A stretch of 64,000 nucleotides of DNA, taken from positions 1 through 64,000 of the forward strand of contig JACKPW010000026.1 in NCBI GenBank assembly GCA_024233215.1, given 5' to 3'. Below are positions 40,038-51,200 of the stretch, in pieces. The notes under the pieces are model-generated. The model made no database searches, was not told the origin of the DNA, and saw only the letters and a list, made by a program, of their open reading frames with translations. The translations under genes and the position numbers were made by a program. The stretch's first letter is position 1. Each line of letters starts with the position of its first letter. The DNA comes from Verrucomicrobiales bacterium. Lineage in GTDB: Bacteria > Verrucomicrobiota > Verrucomicrobiia > Limisphaerales > J093.

Positions 40038-42122
40038 TTACTGTTGCCGGGCCAACCATTCGCGGGCGAGCCGGACCAGTTCGGCGCGCCGATCGGACGG
40101 GAGACCGTCCGGGTCGAACCGGAGCCGGGTGTGCAGGCGGAGCATCTCGTCGAGTCCTTCGCTTCCGGGTCCGCCGGCGAGGTGGAGGCGGCGCAACCAC
40201 GCCGGCAGCGTTTCATGGGCCGGGCGGGGGCCGTGGGCCGTCTCGAGTCGCCGGGTCACCGCGTAGAACTCCGAATCGTGGCCCGGCGGGGAGCCGCCCG
40301 CTGTCCTGGCCTTGGCGCGTTTCGCCTGTCGCCATCGGCTGCCCCGGAGTTGTCGCCAACCCAGCCAGGAGAGGATGATCAGGCTGGCGGCGAGGACGTA
40401 GATCTGCCAGTTGCCGCCTTGTTGCCGCCATCTGGCAAAGCGGTACCACCAGTCGGAGAAGCGATCCCGGATGCCCTCCCACCATGGGGTGCGGGCGGCC
40501 TCCATCTCGTACCAGACGCCGGGGGTGGTATCGACCTGTTCCCAGTGGTCGCCGGTCCAGGCGAGGCACCAGGCGTGGGCGTCGCGGGCGCGCGCGATCC
40601 ATTCGTCGCCGCGCGGTTCATGCACGGCAAAGCCGACGGCATAACGGGTGGGGACACTGGCCTGGCGCAGGAGGAGGGCGGTGGCGGTGGCGAAATACTC
40701 GCAATGCCCGGCGTGCCACGTGCGGAGGAAGGCCTCCAAGGCGCAGGAGTTTCCGGAGGTCTTGGGATCGGGCTGCCACAGGGAATACTCGAAGTTCGCC
40801 GAGAAGTAGCGTTGGACTGTCCGGATGGCTTCCGCCGGTGATTGCGTGGGCAGACCCAGTTCCTCCGCCACCTCGTTGATGACCTGCTGCTCGGCGGGCG
40901 GCAGCTGATCGAGGGAGAGATCCTCCTTCAAGGGAGGAGCGCCGAAGCCATTGGACCGGCCGTACTGCACCGTACCGACAAGGAGCGGGCTGGCGTCCTT
41001 GACCCGGGCCGCGCCCAACGGGTTGGTTTCCAGCCTGAGCGCGGTGAGGCTGTGGAGGGCGAGGGCACCGGCGGGAAGTGCCAGCGGGCTTTCGCCCCGC
41101 GCGGAATAGCGCGAGATGACCACGCTGGTTTCGGCCTGCCGATTGGTGGACAACCACCACACGCCATCCTCGACGGACGGCAGCACCTCGTCGTATTCGC
41201 GCACACTGGCGCGCCAGAAATTGGGCTGAAACACATTGAACGCGGCTTCGCGCAGCAGCCTCGGGGGATCCTCGTGCGGCATGGTGCGCACGCGGAGAAC
41301 GATCCGACTCGACTGCTTGAGACGCCCCACGGACCCGATGGCGGTATAGCTGGTCAACTGATCAAACTCCGAGGCGCCGGTGTTCTGGATCAGGCGATTC
41401 TCCCAGTCCTGCCAGAGTCGCCGGGCGAGGGCGAGTCCGGGCCCCGCGGCGAAGGAGCCCGCCACCAGAAACAGCACCAGGCCCACCCACACGAGCGAGC
41501 GGAAACGCCGGTTGCGCCAGGGCCAGAGGGACCCGGCCAGGATCCCGGTCATCAGCGGCAGGAACTCGGCGCCGTGGTCGGTCGTGCCGCTCGCGGTAAA
41601 CAATGTCAGGCCAAGGTAGGGCCACAAGGGGTTGACCCGCAGGGGCGGGAGCGACGGGGTTCGCGGGGCCGACTGGAGTTTCTTGCGCAGGTAGAAGGAG
41701 AACGTGGTCCAGGGCAGCCCCGGGGTGTTGCTCCAGGCGTAGGCGGCGGTGAAGGGGAGCAGCACGAGTGGCAGCCAGCGGAGGAACATCAGCGCCGTGT
41801 AGGAAATCTGTCGCAGGCCCTGCATCCGGGCGCCGGGGGAATCCGTGTTGACGACGGTGTTCACCGTGCCGATGCCATCCCGGGCCAGAAACACGTACAA
41901 CCCCACGCCCAGGAACAACAGCATCGTGAAGTTCCACAGCCGGTTGAAGTCGTCCTGGCCGGGGTCCAGCCGGAACCGTAGGAACCGCGGGAGTTCCAGA
42001 ACCACCGCAGCTCCCAGGCCCAGAAGTGGATGGCCCGCCTGCCATCCCCAGAGCAACAAGGCCGCACTCACCACCAGCGGTGGCGGCGGACGCAGTCCGG
42101 GGCTGTCCACGGTGTCGCTCAT
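40038..42122 (-). CDS. Membrane transglutaminase-like protein (TgpA type)
   Basis: 694 residues. The N-terminal half is membrane-embedded, with several helices (PPPLVVSAALLLWGWQAG, FTMLLFLGVGLYVFLA, LVWVGLVLFLVAGSFA). A large external domain holds the transglutaminase triad: cysteine in WHAGHCEYFATATALLL, histidine in ARDAHAWCLAW and aspartate in WEQVDTTPG. A final helix (WQIYVLAASLIILSWLGW) precedes a cytoplasmic tail. TgpA-type proteins sit downstream of MoxR and DUF58 genes, as here; the role is thought to be cell-envelope related. Its ATG overlaps the DUF58 stop (ATGA). Confidence 0.92.
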   Translation of the reverse strand: MSDTVDSPGLRPPPPLVVSAALLLWGWQAGHPLLGLGAAVVLELPRFLRFRLDPGQDDFNRLWNFTMLLFLGVGLYVFLARDGIGTVNTVVNTDSPGARMQGLRQISYTALMFLRWLPLVLLPFTAAYAWSNTPGLPWTTFSFYLRKKLQSAPRTPSLPPLRVNPLWPYLGLTLFTASGTTDHGAEFLPLMTGILAGSLWPWRNRRFRSLVWVGLVLFLVAGSFAAGPGLALARRLWQDWENRLIQNTGASEFDQLTSYTAIGSVGRLKQSSRIVLRVRTMPHEDPPRLLREAAFNVFQPNFWRASVREYDEVLPSVEDGVWWLSTNRQAETSVVISRYSARGESPLALPAGALALHSLTALRLETNPLGAARVKDASPLLVGTVQYGRSNGFGAPPLKEDLSLDQLPPAEQQVINEVAEELGLPTQSPAEAIRTVQRYFSANFEYSLWQPDPKTSGNSCALEAFLRTWHAGHCEYFATATALLLRQASVPTRYAVGFAVHEPRGDEWIARARDAHAWCLAWTGDHWEQVDTTPGVWYEMEAARTPWWEGIRDRFSDWWYRFARWRQQGGNWQIYVLAASLIILSWLGWRQLRGSRWRQAKRAKARTAGGSPPGHDSEFYAVTRRLETAHGPRPAHETLPAWLRRLHLAGGPGSEGLDEMLRLHTRLRFDPDGLPSDRRAELVRLAREWLARQQ

Positions 42123-43456
42123 GCGGCGGATTCCAGCTGGCGCAAACCGGCCCCAACGCGGCCGGATTCCAGGAGCAGCAGGCGGTCCGGTTGCGCATCC
42201 GGCGGTCCGGGGTCGAACGGGGTGACCCGGCCCGGCCGCACCAGCACCATCGCCAGGGTGGGCACGTTCAGGGCTCGCAACCGACGGGCGAGATCCCGGC
42301 GTCCGTCATCCCATTCCAGACAGACCAGGAGGACACCGCTGAGCCGCTCCACATGGTTCAACACCAGGGTGCGGAGATCGCCGACCCGGTTTTCCCGACA
42401 GGGACGCACCGCTGCGAGCACTTCCAGCATCTGCTGCGCGTGTCCCACCCCGCGGCCGGTGGTGACACAGACCGTGTCCGGCCCGACAAACATCAGGTCG
42501 AGCAACGAATCCTGGTCTGGGATGGTGCAGGCGAACGAGGCCGCCACGGCCACGGCCTCTTCGAAAAGCGCGTCATGCGCGGCTTCGCAGAACGTGTCGA
42601 GCACCAGCGCGTGCCGGGTGAAGTGCTCGTCCTGGAATTCCTTGACGATGGGTTCGCCGCGCCGCGCGGTGCTGCGCCAGTGAATTCTCCGGAGGGAGTC
42701 ACCCTGGCGGTATTCCCGCAGCGAGATGAACTCCTCGGATTCCCCGACGCCCGCCGCCATGGCCACCCCGCCGCGTTGGTATTGGGTCCGGCCCGGCAGC
42801 GCCAGCGGCGGGAGCGGGTAACGCCGCGGCAGCACCAGCACCGTGTGGGGTTTGCGCACGCGCGAAAAGGCCCGGAACAAACCGAACGGATCCCGTCGGG
42901 CCACCAGTCCGCCGGTCAACACCAGCGGGCCCCGTCGATGAGGCAGCACCCGGACCGTGACTTCCACCGTTCCTTTGGGCGGCAGGGAGGGCAGTGCTTC
43001 CGGGCGCGTCTGTGCCATCCGGATCGGCGGCAGGGAGTCACTCAGCCGGAAGCTGCGGTTTGCCCGACCGGGCCGGAGCCGCGCGTCAAACTCCGCCAGT
43101 GTCACCGGCGGATCCCGCAGTTCCTCGAAATACTCCAAACCCCGTTGGGCCTTCGCCGACAGATTGGTCAGCCGCACCCGCAGCGAAAAGACCTCACCCG
43201 CCGTGGCAAAGCGGGGCGGATGCCGTTCCAGCGAGAAGGGCAGCCGGAAAAAGAGGGTCATCACCAGCGCCATGGCGATCAGGCCGGTCAGCACCACGAA
43301 CATCTGCAGCGACAGCGTCTGTTCGGGGTCCGAGGCACTCAACGCCAGCATCCATCCCACGAGCACGAACGCGCCGGCGCACGTCGTGCGGCGCCGCAAC
43401 CAGGCGACGGTCCGGCGGCCGTGCAGGTAGAGACGATGGAGCAGGCGGATCAACAC
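42119..43456 (-). CDS. DUF58 domain protein
   Basis: 445 residues with two N-terminal transmembrane helices (CAGAFVLVGWMLALSA and MFVVLTGLIAMALVMTLFF). A beta-rich domain follows, then the DUF58 signature EFISLREYRQGDSLRRIHWR and STARRGEPIVKEFQDEH near residue 255-290. The C-terminus is von Willebrand A-like (ALVLDTFCEAAHDALFE). Two bases after the MoxR gene stop and overlapping the transglutaminase gene start, so part of a three-gene operon. Confidence 0.93.
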   Translation of the reverse strand: MLIRLLHRLYLHGRRTVAWLRRRTTCAGAFVLVGWMLALSASDPEQTLSLQMFVVLTGLIAMALVMTLFFRLPFSLERHPPRFATAGEVFSLRVRLTNLSAKAQRGLEYFEELRDPPVTLAEFDARLRPGRANRSFRLSDSLPPIRMAQTRPEALPSLPPKGTVEVTVRVLPHRRGPLVLTGGLVARRDPFGLFRAFSRVRKPHTVLVLPRRYPLPPLALPGRTQYQRGGVAMAAGVGESEEFISLREYRQGDSLRRIHWRSTARRGEPIVKEFQDEHFTRHALVLDTFCEAAHDALFEEAVAVAASFACTIPDQDSLLDLMFVGPDTVCVTTGRGVGHAQQMLEVLAAVRPCRENRVGDLRTLVLNHVERLSGVLLVCLEWDDGRRDLARRLRALNVPTLAMVLVRPGRVTPFDPGPPDAQPDRLLLLESGRVGAGLRQLESAA

Positions 43457-43458
43457 GG

Positions 43459-44406
43459 TCAGGCCGGCACCGGGGTTTGGCGGAGAATGTCCTCGACGAT
43501 TCCGCGGTTGCTCTGGCCGGAGAACTGGGCCTGGGGATCCAGAACCAAACGGTGGGCAATCACGGGGACAGCAATTTCCTGGATGTGGTCCGGCGTGACG
43601 AACCCGGACCCGTCAAACAACGCGAGCGCCTTGCCAACTTGCAGGAGCGCCAGCGACGCGCGCGGGCTCGCCCCCAACCGCACCCCGACGGTCCTGCGGG
43701 TGGCCGCCACCAAATCGACCATGTATCGCCGGAGCTCCGGGCTGACCGGGATGTCGTTGACCGCGCGCCGCAGCTGCAACGCGTCCTCCAGGGTGGCGCA
43801 GGGGGTCAGATCGTCCAGGGGGTGGTGGTGGGACTGGGCTTCTAGCAGGGCCGCCTCCTCCTCGGGCTCGAGGTAGCCGAGCGTGAGCTGGACGGCGAAC
43901 CGGTCCATCTGGGCCTCCGGCAGGGGATAGGTTCCGCGGAATTCCACGGGATTCTGCGTGGCGATCACGAGGAACAGCTCGGGCAGATGGCGACGGTCGC
44001 CCTCCACACTTACCTGCCTCTCCGCCATGGCCTCGAGCAGGGCGGATTGCGTGCGGGGAGAGGCCCGGTTGACCTCGTCCGCCAGCAGGACATTGGTGAA
44101 GACGGGACCCTCGTGGAACTCGAACTCGCTCGCCTTCTGGTTGTAGATCGCGACGCCGAGGATGTCGGAGGGCAGCAGGTCGGGGGTGAACTGGATGCGC
44201 TTGAACCGGACGTCCAGCGCCCGGGCCAGGGCTTTGGCGAGGGTGGTCTTGCCCGTGCCGGGGAAGTCATCCAACAGGACGTGGCCGCCCCCGGCGAAGG
44301 CGGCCAGCAAATGCCGAATCGCACGGTCCTGGCCTCGGATCACGTGCGTGATGGCTTCGTGCAACCGGGCGTAAACCTCCCGGGGAGAGTTGTCTGACTG
44401 TGTCAT
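43459..44406 (-). CDS. MoxR-family AAA+ ATPase
   Basis: 315 residues from ATG 44406. Walker A LLDDFPGTGKTTLAKALA near 45-60, Walker B VLLADEVNRASPRTQSAL near 107-124, sensor 1 FLVIATQNPVEF and the arginine-finger region YPLPEAQMDRFAV are all present. MoxR ATPases act as chaperone-like partners of DUF58/VWA proteins, and this gene begins a MoxR-DUF58-transglutaminase operon. Confidence 0.95.
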   Translation of the reverse strand: MTQSDNSPREVYARLHEAITHVIRGQDRAIRHLLAAFAGGGHVLLDDFPGTGKTTLAKALARALDVRFKRIQFTPDLLPSDILGVAIYNQKASEFEFHEGPVFTNVLLADEVNRASPRTQSALLEAMAERQVSVEGDRRHLPELFLVIATQNPVEFRGTYPLPEAQMDRFAVQLTLGYLEPEEEAALLEAQSHHHPLDDLTPCATLEDALQLRRAVNDIPVSPELRRYMVDLVAATRRTVGVRLGASPRASLALLQVGKALALFDGSGFVTPDHIQEIAVPVIAHRLVLDPQAQFSGQSNRGIVEDILRQTPVPA

Positions 44407-44504
44407 GATCTGTTCCTTCGAGCCCTGGTCATCCGTCCTGAGGGACGCCGCAAACAGTATCGGTAAAGCAGGAGGCACGCCAAGTGCGCGGTCAATGGAA
44501 TGGC

Positions 44505-44546
44505 CAGAAAAGAAATGAAAAAAGGGGCCGGGCAAATCCCGGCCCC
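44505..44546 (-). terminator. Rho-independent terminator
   Basis: On the minus strand GGGGCCGGG-ATTTG-CCCGGCCCC (44546-44524) is followed by TTTTTTCATTTCTTTT. It lies 30 bases after the stop of the 44576-47812 gene and upstream of the MoxR operon start. Confidence 0.85.
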
Positions 44547-44575
44547 CTGTTGAATGGCCTTGCTGTCCCGGCCGG

Positions 44576-47500
44576 CTACTGCGCCACCTGATAGAAGCTG
44601 GCGCCCGCCGCAGGCGTCACCACCAACGGACTGGTGGCATTCGGCACGGCGGTGTACGGACCGGTCACTTCAGGGGCCGACACCAGGGTGCCCGCGTCCC
44701 ACGTGATGACGATGTTGCCGTCCTGGGTCGTGATGGCCAGGTTCGGGTCCCCGGCTTCCTGATACTCGGAGAACGAGTGGAAGATGGCCTCACCCAGATC
44801 GACGGCCGCACCGTTGTCGTGCGCCGTCACGGCCAGACCAATGTAGACGGTCTCGGGTACGGGCGTCGTCCAGGTCGTGTCCGTCGCCGTGTTGATCTCC
44901 TGGTGCTTGTGCCAGTTGATCCCGTCGCTGCTCGAGTAACTCTCGACGACGGCCCCCGTCTTGACCACGCGGAGCCATTGATTGGGGTAGGCCACCGGGC
45001 TGACGTTGAGGGCGTCGTTGTTGGCGGCATTGGCGGCGTTCGCCGGACGCCATTGCGGGGAGACGATGTTCTGCCCGGCGGTGCGCGTGGCCATCGAGGC
45101 GTAGAAGGCATCGGGCGCCGTTGGCAGGCCGGAGCCGGCCGGCAGGCGGATCATCAACTCCGCTTTCGTCCAGGTGTTGGGACCCGTCAAGCTCTCGACC
45201 CGCACCACCCAGTCGAAATCTCCCGTGAACTCCTGGTAGAGATAGTGACACGCGTCGGCCGCGTTCCAGATGTCGGAGCCACCGCCGGTGACAACGTAGG
45301 CGTTTTCGCCGAAGCAGAAGGCATTCCCCAACTGGACGGGATCCGTCCCAGGGGTGCCAATGTCCATCGCCATCAACGTGCTGATCACCCCGCTGACCGG
45401 CGTCGTGTCGCAGGGATTGCCGGCAGCGTCCGTCACTCCGCTGGCCGTCACGGTGAAGCTGGCCGGCGCGGTGCCTGCCAGGTCCAGCTGGACGACGTGG
45501 GTGCCCACCAGGCGGGCGGCGGTCACCGTGGCACCGGTCACCGTGTAGTTGCCCGCGGTTTCGGCGCTGGTCTGGTCGAGCAGTTCGTTGAACTGCACAC
45601 CCACCTGATTGTCACCGGAAATGGCACCGGCGGACACCAGGAACGGCGGGACATCATCCGAGCTGACCGTCAACACCGCGGCATCGCTGGTCACGTCCAG
45701 GACCGGCACGCTGCAGACCACGCGGTACTGATTGCCGTCATCGGCGAGTGAGAGCAGCGGAGTGGTGTAGGTAGCCGCCGTGGCCCCCGCAATGTCGGTG
45801 AACGTGGCACTGCCCGCCGGGGCCATCTGCCACTGGTAGGTGAGGGTGGTCCCGTAAGCAGACATGCCGTCGGCCACCACTGAGAAGGTGGCGGTGCGAT
45901 TCTGCGGCGCCGTGGTGTCCTGCGGCGGTTCGGTGATGTTGACCTCGGCCCCGTTGGGATCCAGATACACGCCGATCAGGCTGCCTTCCAACGTGGGCGC
46001 GTCCCCGTTCACGGGATCCGTGTCACCCAACCACGGCATCTTCATGGTGGCGCCGACGTTGTCGCCGCCGCCGCCCTCACTGTGAAGGACCTCCATGTAG
46101 TATTTGTTGCCGGGCGACAGCATGATGAGATTTGCCGGATCCCACTGGCTGCCGGTGTAAAGACCCGACCGCTTGTCCTCAATCGTGCCGGTGCCACCCC
46201 CCTGGGTAACCCAGTTTCGCGCGTTCGACCAACCGCCTTGAACGGCGATCAACACCCGGTTGGCCGGATCGCCATCCGGGCTGAGATACAGTTCCGCGTT
46301 GTCATCGCCACAGACGTAGAACTCGTAGTAGGTGTCCTGCGTCGGAAGGAACCACCAGCTCATCTTGTTCCAGTAATTGGACCCCGACTCATTCACGCCG
46401 TTGCGACCATACTCGGTCCGCGGTTCGAGGCCCACCCAGGTCGGCGAATCCGGGTAACGCGGATCGGCGATAAAGGTGGGGATGTCGTTGGCGGTGGCGC
46501 CTTCCCAGAACTCGTGCAGGGCCATGCCTTCCTTCCAGATCCAGGTGCTGAACTCGAAGGTCGAGCCGGCCGCGATGGCGTTCCCGGCAATGTCGGTCAC
46601 GTTGCTGACGGTGAGTGTCAGCATGGTTCCCTCGGGTTGCTGGCTGGTGGTCAGGATCACCACGTTGTCCCCGGGCGTACCGGAGGGAACCGCCAGTTGT
46701 GCGGCCGAAACAGTCACGCCTCCGGTCAGGCTGTAGTTGGCGGCGACTTCTGCGGTGGCGGGATCCACCGGCTCCGAGAAGGTCACCTTGACCTTGGTGA
46801 AGACGGCCGAACCCGTCACGGCGGACAGGGTGGGAGCTTCGTTGTCGGCGATGACCGTCAGCGTCGCGCCGGCGCTCGTGACCGAGCCGGAAGGATTCGT
46901 GACCTTGACGGCGAACACCGAGCCATCATCGGCGGCGGCGGTCCGGCCCAGGACGTAAGTGGCAGTGTTCGCCCCGGCAATATCCGTGCCATCCTTCGTC
47001 CACTGGTAGTGCGGCAGCGGGCTGACCGTGGCCTCATTGATCACCACCGTGAAGGTGGCGCTGTACCCTTCGTTCACCGTGAGGCTCGCCGGAGACGTCA
47101 CAATCGTGGGAGCTGCCGGCGTGAGGAATTGCAGGTCGTCAAAGGTCGCCGTGGCTATGGCACCCGCCGCGTTGTCATGGGAGGTCACCACCAGGCCGAC
47201 GTAGACACTGGCGGGCATGGGCGTAGTCCACGTCGCATCCGTCGCGGTATCCATCGCCTGATGCTTGAACCAAGTGACGCCGTCGCTGCTGGAGTAACTC
47301 TCGAGGAGGGTGCCGGTCTTGGTGACCCGAAGCCACTGGTTCGGGTAGGCGACCGGGCTGACGTTTACCGCGGCAGTGTTGACCGCATTGCCCGCGTTGG
47401 CGGGCCGCCACTGCGGGCCCACGATGTTCTGACCGGCGGTGCGGGTGGCCATCAGGGCGTAAAAGGCATCCCCGGCCTTGGGCTGTCCGGAACCGTCCGG

Positions 47501-47812
47501 AACGCGAATCATCAACTCCGCCTTCGTCCAGGTGTTCGGTCCCTGCAGATCCACGACCCGGACCTTGACATCGAAGTCTCCCGTCTTCTCGGCGTAGTAG
47601 TAATAACCATGATCGGCGGTGCCCCAGATATCGGAGCCGCCGGCGATCACGGTGATCTGAGTGCCGTTCACCGAAAAGGAGCCCGGCTCGAGCGGGTCCG
47701 TACCCGGAGTTCCCAGTTCCACGCCCTGGAAGGGTTGGGCGGTTGCCCAGGCCCCCCCCAGGGTGAGGGCGAGGAGTCCCTGTAACAGTTTCTTGTTCAT
47801 TTGGTTGTGCAT
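44576..47812 (-). CDS. Large secreted Ig-like/DUF1349-type multidomain protein
   Basis: 1078 residues; ATG 47800 (MNKKLLQGLLALTLGG) may be the true start. A signal peptide precedes a beta-sandwich repeated at both ends: residues about 30-220 (GSDIWGTADHGYYYYAEKTG, NTWTKAELMIR, RTAGQNIV) and about 840-1030 (GSDIWNAADACHYLYQEFTG, NTWTKAELMIR), which resembles the DUF1349/LamG group. Ig-like (PTIVTSPASLTVNEGYSATF) and SbsA-type Ig-like domains (VTFSEPVDPATAEVAANYSL) and a PA14-like middle part lie between. The end is an FN3-like type repeat common in verrucomicrobial exported proteins. Probably binds polysaccharide; no catalytic site seen. Confidence 0.85.
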   Translation of the reverse strand: MHNQMNKKLLQGLLALTLGGAWATAQPFQGVELGTPGTDPLEPGSFSVNGTQITVIAGGSDIWGTADHGYYYYAEKTGDFDVKVRVVDLQGPNTWTKAELMIRVPDGSGQPKAGDAFYALMATRTAGQNIVGPQWRPANAGNAVNTAAVNVSPVAYPNQWLRVTKTGTLLESYSSSDGVTWFKHQAMDTATDATWTTPMPASVYVGLVVTSHDNAAGAIATATFDDLQFLTPAAPTIVTSPASLTVNEGYSATFTVVINEATVSPLPHYQWTKDGTDIAGANTATYVLGRTAAADDGSVFAVKVTNPSGSVTSAGATLTVIADNEAPTLSAVTGSAVFTKVKVTFSEPVDPATAEVAANYSLTGGVTVSAAQLAVPSGTPGDNVVILTTSQQPEGTMLTLTVSNVTDIAGNAIAAGSTFEFSTWIWKEGMALHEFWEGATANDIPTFIADPRYPDSPTWVGLEPRTEYGRNGVNESGSNYWNKMSWWFLPTQDTYYEFYVCGDDNAELYLSPDGDPANRVLIAVQGGWSNARNWVTQGGGTGTIEDKRSGLYTGSQWDPANLIMLSPGNKYYMEVLHSEGGGGDNVGATMKMPWLGDTDPVNGDAPTLEGSLIGVYLDPNGAEVNITEPPQDTTAPQNRTATFSVVADGMSAYGTTLTYQWQMAPAGSATFTDIAGATAATYTTPLLSLADDGNQYRVVCSVPVLDVTSDAAVLTVSSDDVPPFLVSAGAISGDNQVGVQFNELLDQTSAETAGNYTVTGATVTAARLVGTHVVQLDLAGTAPASFTVTASGVTDAAGNPCDTTPVSGVISTLMAMDIGTPGTDPVQLGNAFCFGENAYVVTGGGSDIWNAADACHYLYQEFTGDFDWVVRVESLTGPNTWTKAELMIRLPAGSGLPTAPDAFYASMATRTAGQNIVSPQWRPANAANAANNDALNVSPVAYPNQWLRVVKTGAVVESYSSSDGINWHKHQEINTATDTTWTTPVPETVYIGLAVTAHDNGAAVDLGEAIFHSFSEYQEAGDPNLAITTQDGNIVITWDAGTLVSAPEVTGPYTAVPNATSPLVVTPAAGASFYQVAQ

Positions 47813-48238
47813 TTGGTTTTGTGTCTCGTTCGCCTGCCGGCTGCCAGGACCCGAAAGACCCGTCTCCCTCAGGGCCCTGAAGCCATGCCATCCCGCATCC
47901 GTGCGGCGGCGTAACAGGCTGTGCTCAAATTATGTCTGAAGCCGACAACGATAGGCAAGACCGTTCCGGCAGAATCCCCGGTTTGGCCCTCCCCCGGCCT
48001 GGATTCGGGGCGCTCCAGCGCGGGGTCCGCGCGCCAAATGGGCGGTGTGGACCGAAACGTCACCGGCCCGTAACATCCTGCCGGCTTGTCGGTCACGCCG
48101 CCACGGCGGGCGAAATCCGGTGTGGCCCAAGGCGGGAGGAGGGACCCAATCGGTGACAATTGAGTAACGCTTTGGCTACGATTTGCCGCTTGCACCTCCC
48201 GTGGCCTAAACGTAGCCTTGCATCGGAGCGACAGAAGA
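47813..48238. other. Divergent intergenic region
   Basis: About 425 bases between two large secreted-protein genes transcribed away from each other. Short open frames exist but none is protein-like. No repeat or hairpin stood out; promoters for both genes are presumed here. Confidence 0.5.
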
Positions 48239-51200
48239 ATGGGGAATGCAACTTGTGCGGCGGTAACTCACGGCCTGCCTTTGACATTGAAAGGGAAGAG
48301 GTTGCGGGTTCCTGGTCCGGGCGGCTTGACGGGGCGGTGCATGTGGTTGAGCTGGGCCCTGCTGCTGCCTTGGCCGGCGGCAGCCGAGGTCCGGGTTGTC
48401 GAGGTGGTGCCGCAAGATCGTCGGATTCTGGCCGACGAAGATGGCGAGTTTTCCGGTTGGATCGAGCTGTTGAACGACGGAGGCAGCCCGGTCAATACCC
48501 GGGGTTACGGACTGAGCCTGCAGCCCTCGGAGCCGTTTCAATGGGTGCTGGCAGACCGCGTGCTCGCACCGGGTGAACGGATGCTGGTGTTCACTTCCGG
48601 CAAGGATCGTCCCGGTCAACACGCCCCTTCCCCCGGGACGCCGTTCGATCCCCAGGCAGCCGGCGGCCTGATTTGGTGGCTGGACAGCTTGGATGAGGAT
48701 GCCTTCGAGGCGGCTGTGGGACCGGTCGCGCGGTGGCGGGACAAGAGTGGCTCCTCACGGGCCACGACGCCCAATCCCCTGGACCCGGCGGAGCGACCGG
48801 GCCTGGTGGGGTGGCTGGACGCCTCCGATCCCGCCTCGCTCCAGCTCGAGGGGGATCGGGTCCTCAGCTGGCACGATCCTCGCGGCGAGGGGATCACCGC
48901 CTCGGCGGGCATCGAGATTCAGCGGCCGGTCCTGCAAAGCGACCCCGCCAGCGGCCGGTCGGCGGTGTTCTTCGACGGGACGGATGACCTGCTCTATTTC
49001 CCGGCGCTGGAAACGGTTCGCACGGTGGTTGCCGTGATTCGGGAACATGCCGGCGCCAGCATCCAGCGGCGCACCTTGCTGGGGGTGGGCGGGGCATCAC
49101 CGCTGTTCCGGGGACCGCGGGCGACGATCTACGGCGATGACTTCGGCACCCAGGGGGGAAGCAGCCGGGTATGGCTCGACGGACGCCGGGTGGTGCCGAC
49201 CCAGTTCCCCCTGCCGGCGGGCTGGGTCGTGCTCAGCACCGAGTTGCTCGAGCCTTGCTCCTTGGACCGCCTCGGCGCCGACGCCCGCGGTCCGGGCACC
49301 TTCTGGCAGGGCGAGGTGGGGGAACTGCTGTTGTTCGATCGCGCCCTGGCCACGGACGAGAGGGCCGGGATCGAGGCGTTCCTGCAAACCAAGTGGGGAC
49401 TGGCCGCCCCCGGTGCGGAAACCCGCACCACGGATGCCACCCAGGCGGTGGCATGGCGTCAACCGGTACGACTGACCGACCCCTTCCTGGGGATGCCGGT
49501 GGTGCGTTTCGACGGGGAGGACGACTTCCTGGAAACCGAACGCATGACCGGTATCCGGACCGTTTTTTGGGTGCTGCACCAGACGACGGGCCCTGGCCTG
49601 GACGACGGCGCCCTGTTGGGCGACACGGCAAAGCTCGGGTTCCTCCGGGGCAGCGAAGGCGTGCTGCTCTCCGTTCTCAACGCCTCGTACCACGCAAAGG
49701 AAGGTGTCTTTCGGATCAACGGGGAACGGGTGGATCCGCTGACGGCGCGGTTGCCGGCCGGCTGGGCGGTGGTGGAGTGTCGGACCACGGGACCGACGGA
49801 GGCGGATGCACTGGGTACCTCGCTGCTGCGGCCGGGACCCAACTGGGCGGGCGAGTTTGCGGAAGTGCTGGTCTATGACCAGCCGCTGAGCGACAGCCAG
49901 ATGAATGAACTGCGCTCCGGCCTGGCCGCGAAATGGGGACTTCCGGCACTCCCGCCACATGCCCGCTTCCAACTGCCCGACGAACCGGCCCTGATCACCC
50001 TGACCGCGCCCGGGGGCCGCCTGGTGGATTGGACGACCTGTCCGGAGGTGCCCCCCGACTGTTCCTATGGCCGGTCCGAGCCGGAGGACGGCGCGCCGGA
50101 ACAGGAGTGGTCGGTTTTCGTGACTCCGACCCCGGGAGCCGCAAACGGGCTGGGGTATCCGGGATTTGCCCCACCTCCGGCGGTCGAGCCCCCCAGCGGG
50201 TCCTTCGTGGGTGGGGTGACCGTGACCATGACCCCTCCCTGGCCGGGAAGCGAAATCTACTACACCCTGGACGGAAGCGCTCCGGCCGCACCATCGGAGG
50301 CTCTCCAAGAGGTGCTCTGGCTCGATGACACCCTGCCTTCGGGGGCGGCCGGCACGACGGACCAGGGTCGGGGCTGGGAGTGGGTGCGCGCCGGGGATGC
50401 GGGGGGCCTGGCGCATCGTTCCCCGAACGATCCCGGCCTTCGCCATCACTACCTCTACGGGGCGAATCCGCCGTTGCTGGTCCGGGAGGAAGACCGCCTG
50501 TTTGCCGACGTGTGGCTCAACCCGGAAGCTCCCCCGTCCGAGGTCATGATGGCCTGGTACGACGGCAGTTCGGATCATCGGGCCTACTGGGGCGCGAATC
50601 TGATTGCGCAGGGCTTGCCGGGCACGGCGGGACGATTTCGGGCGGGGGACCTGCCGCCCGCGGGGCAGTGGACCCGACTGGAGGTGGCGGCGGCGGATGT
50701 CGGGCTCGGCGATTCGGCCCGCGTGTCGGGGATGACGTTCCTGGCTTTTGGCGGCGAGGTGTTGTGGGATCGGAGCGGGCGGCTGACGCAGCACGCCGGC
50801 GGGTCACGTCGCTACGAGGAAGCCTTGGAACTGGACGCAACGACGGTGGTGCGCGCCGTGACGGTGGCGGAAGGGACGGTGCCGGGCGGGGAGGCGATCC
50901 GCACGTACGTGCTGGACTTTGCCTCCGGCCTGCCGGTGGTGTCCCTGGCGGTGGATTCGCCGGATCTGTTCAGCGTGGAGAGTGGCCTGCTGGTCCTGGG
51001 CACCAACGCGAGTCCGTCCGCTCCCTACCTTGGCGCGAACTTTTGGCGGGACTGGGAACGGGAGGGGTGGCTCACGGTGATGGAACCCGACGGGACAGTG
51101 GTCGAGCACGGCGGCGTGGGGGTGCGGGTCCAGGGGGGATGGTCGCGTTCGGCGCCACAGAAGTCGCTTTCGCTGCGGGCCCGGGAACGTTACGGCCGGG

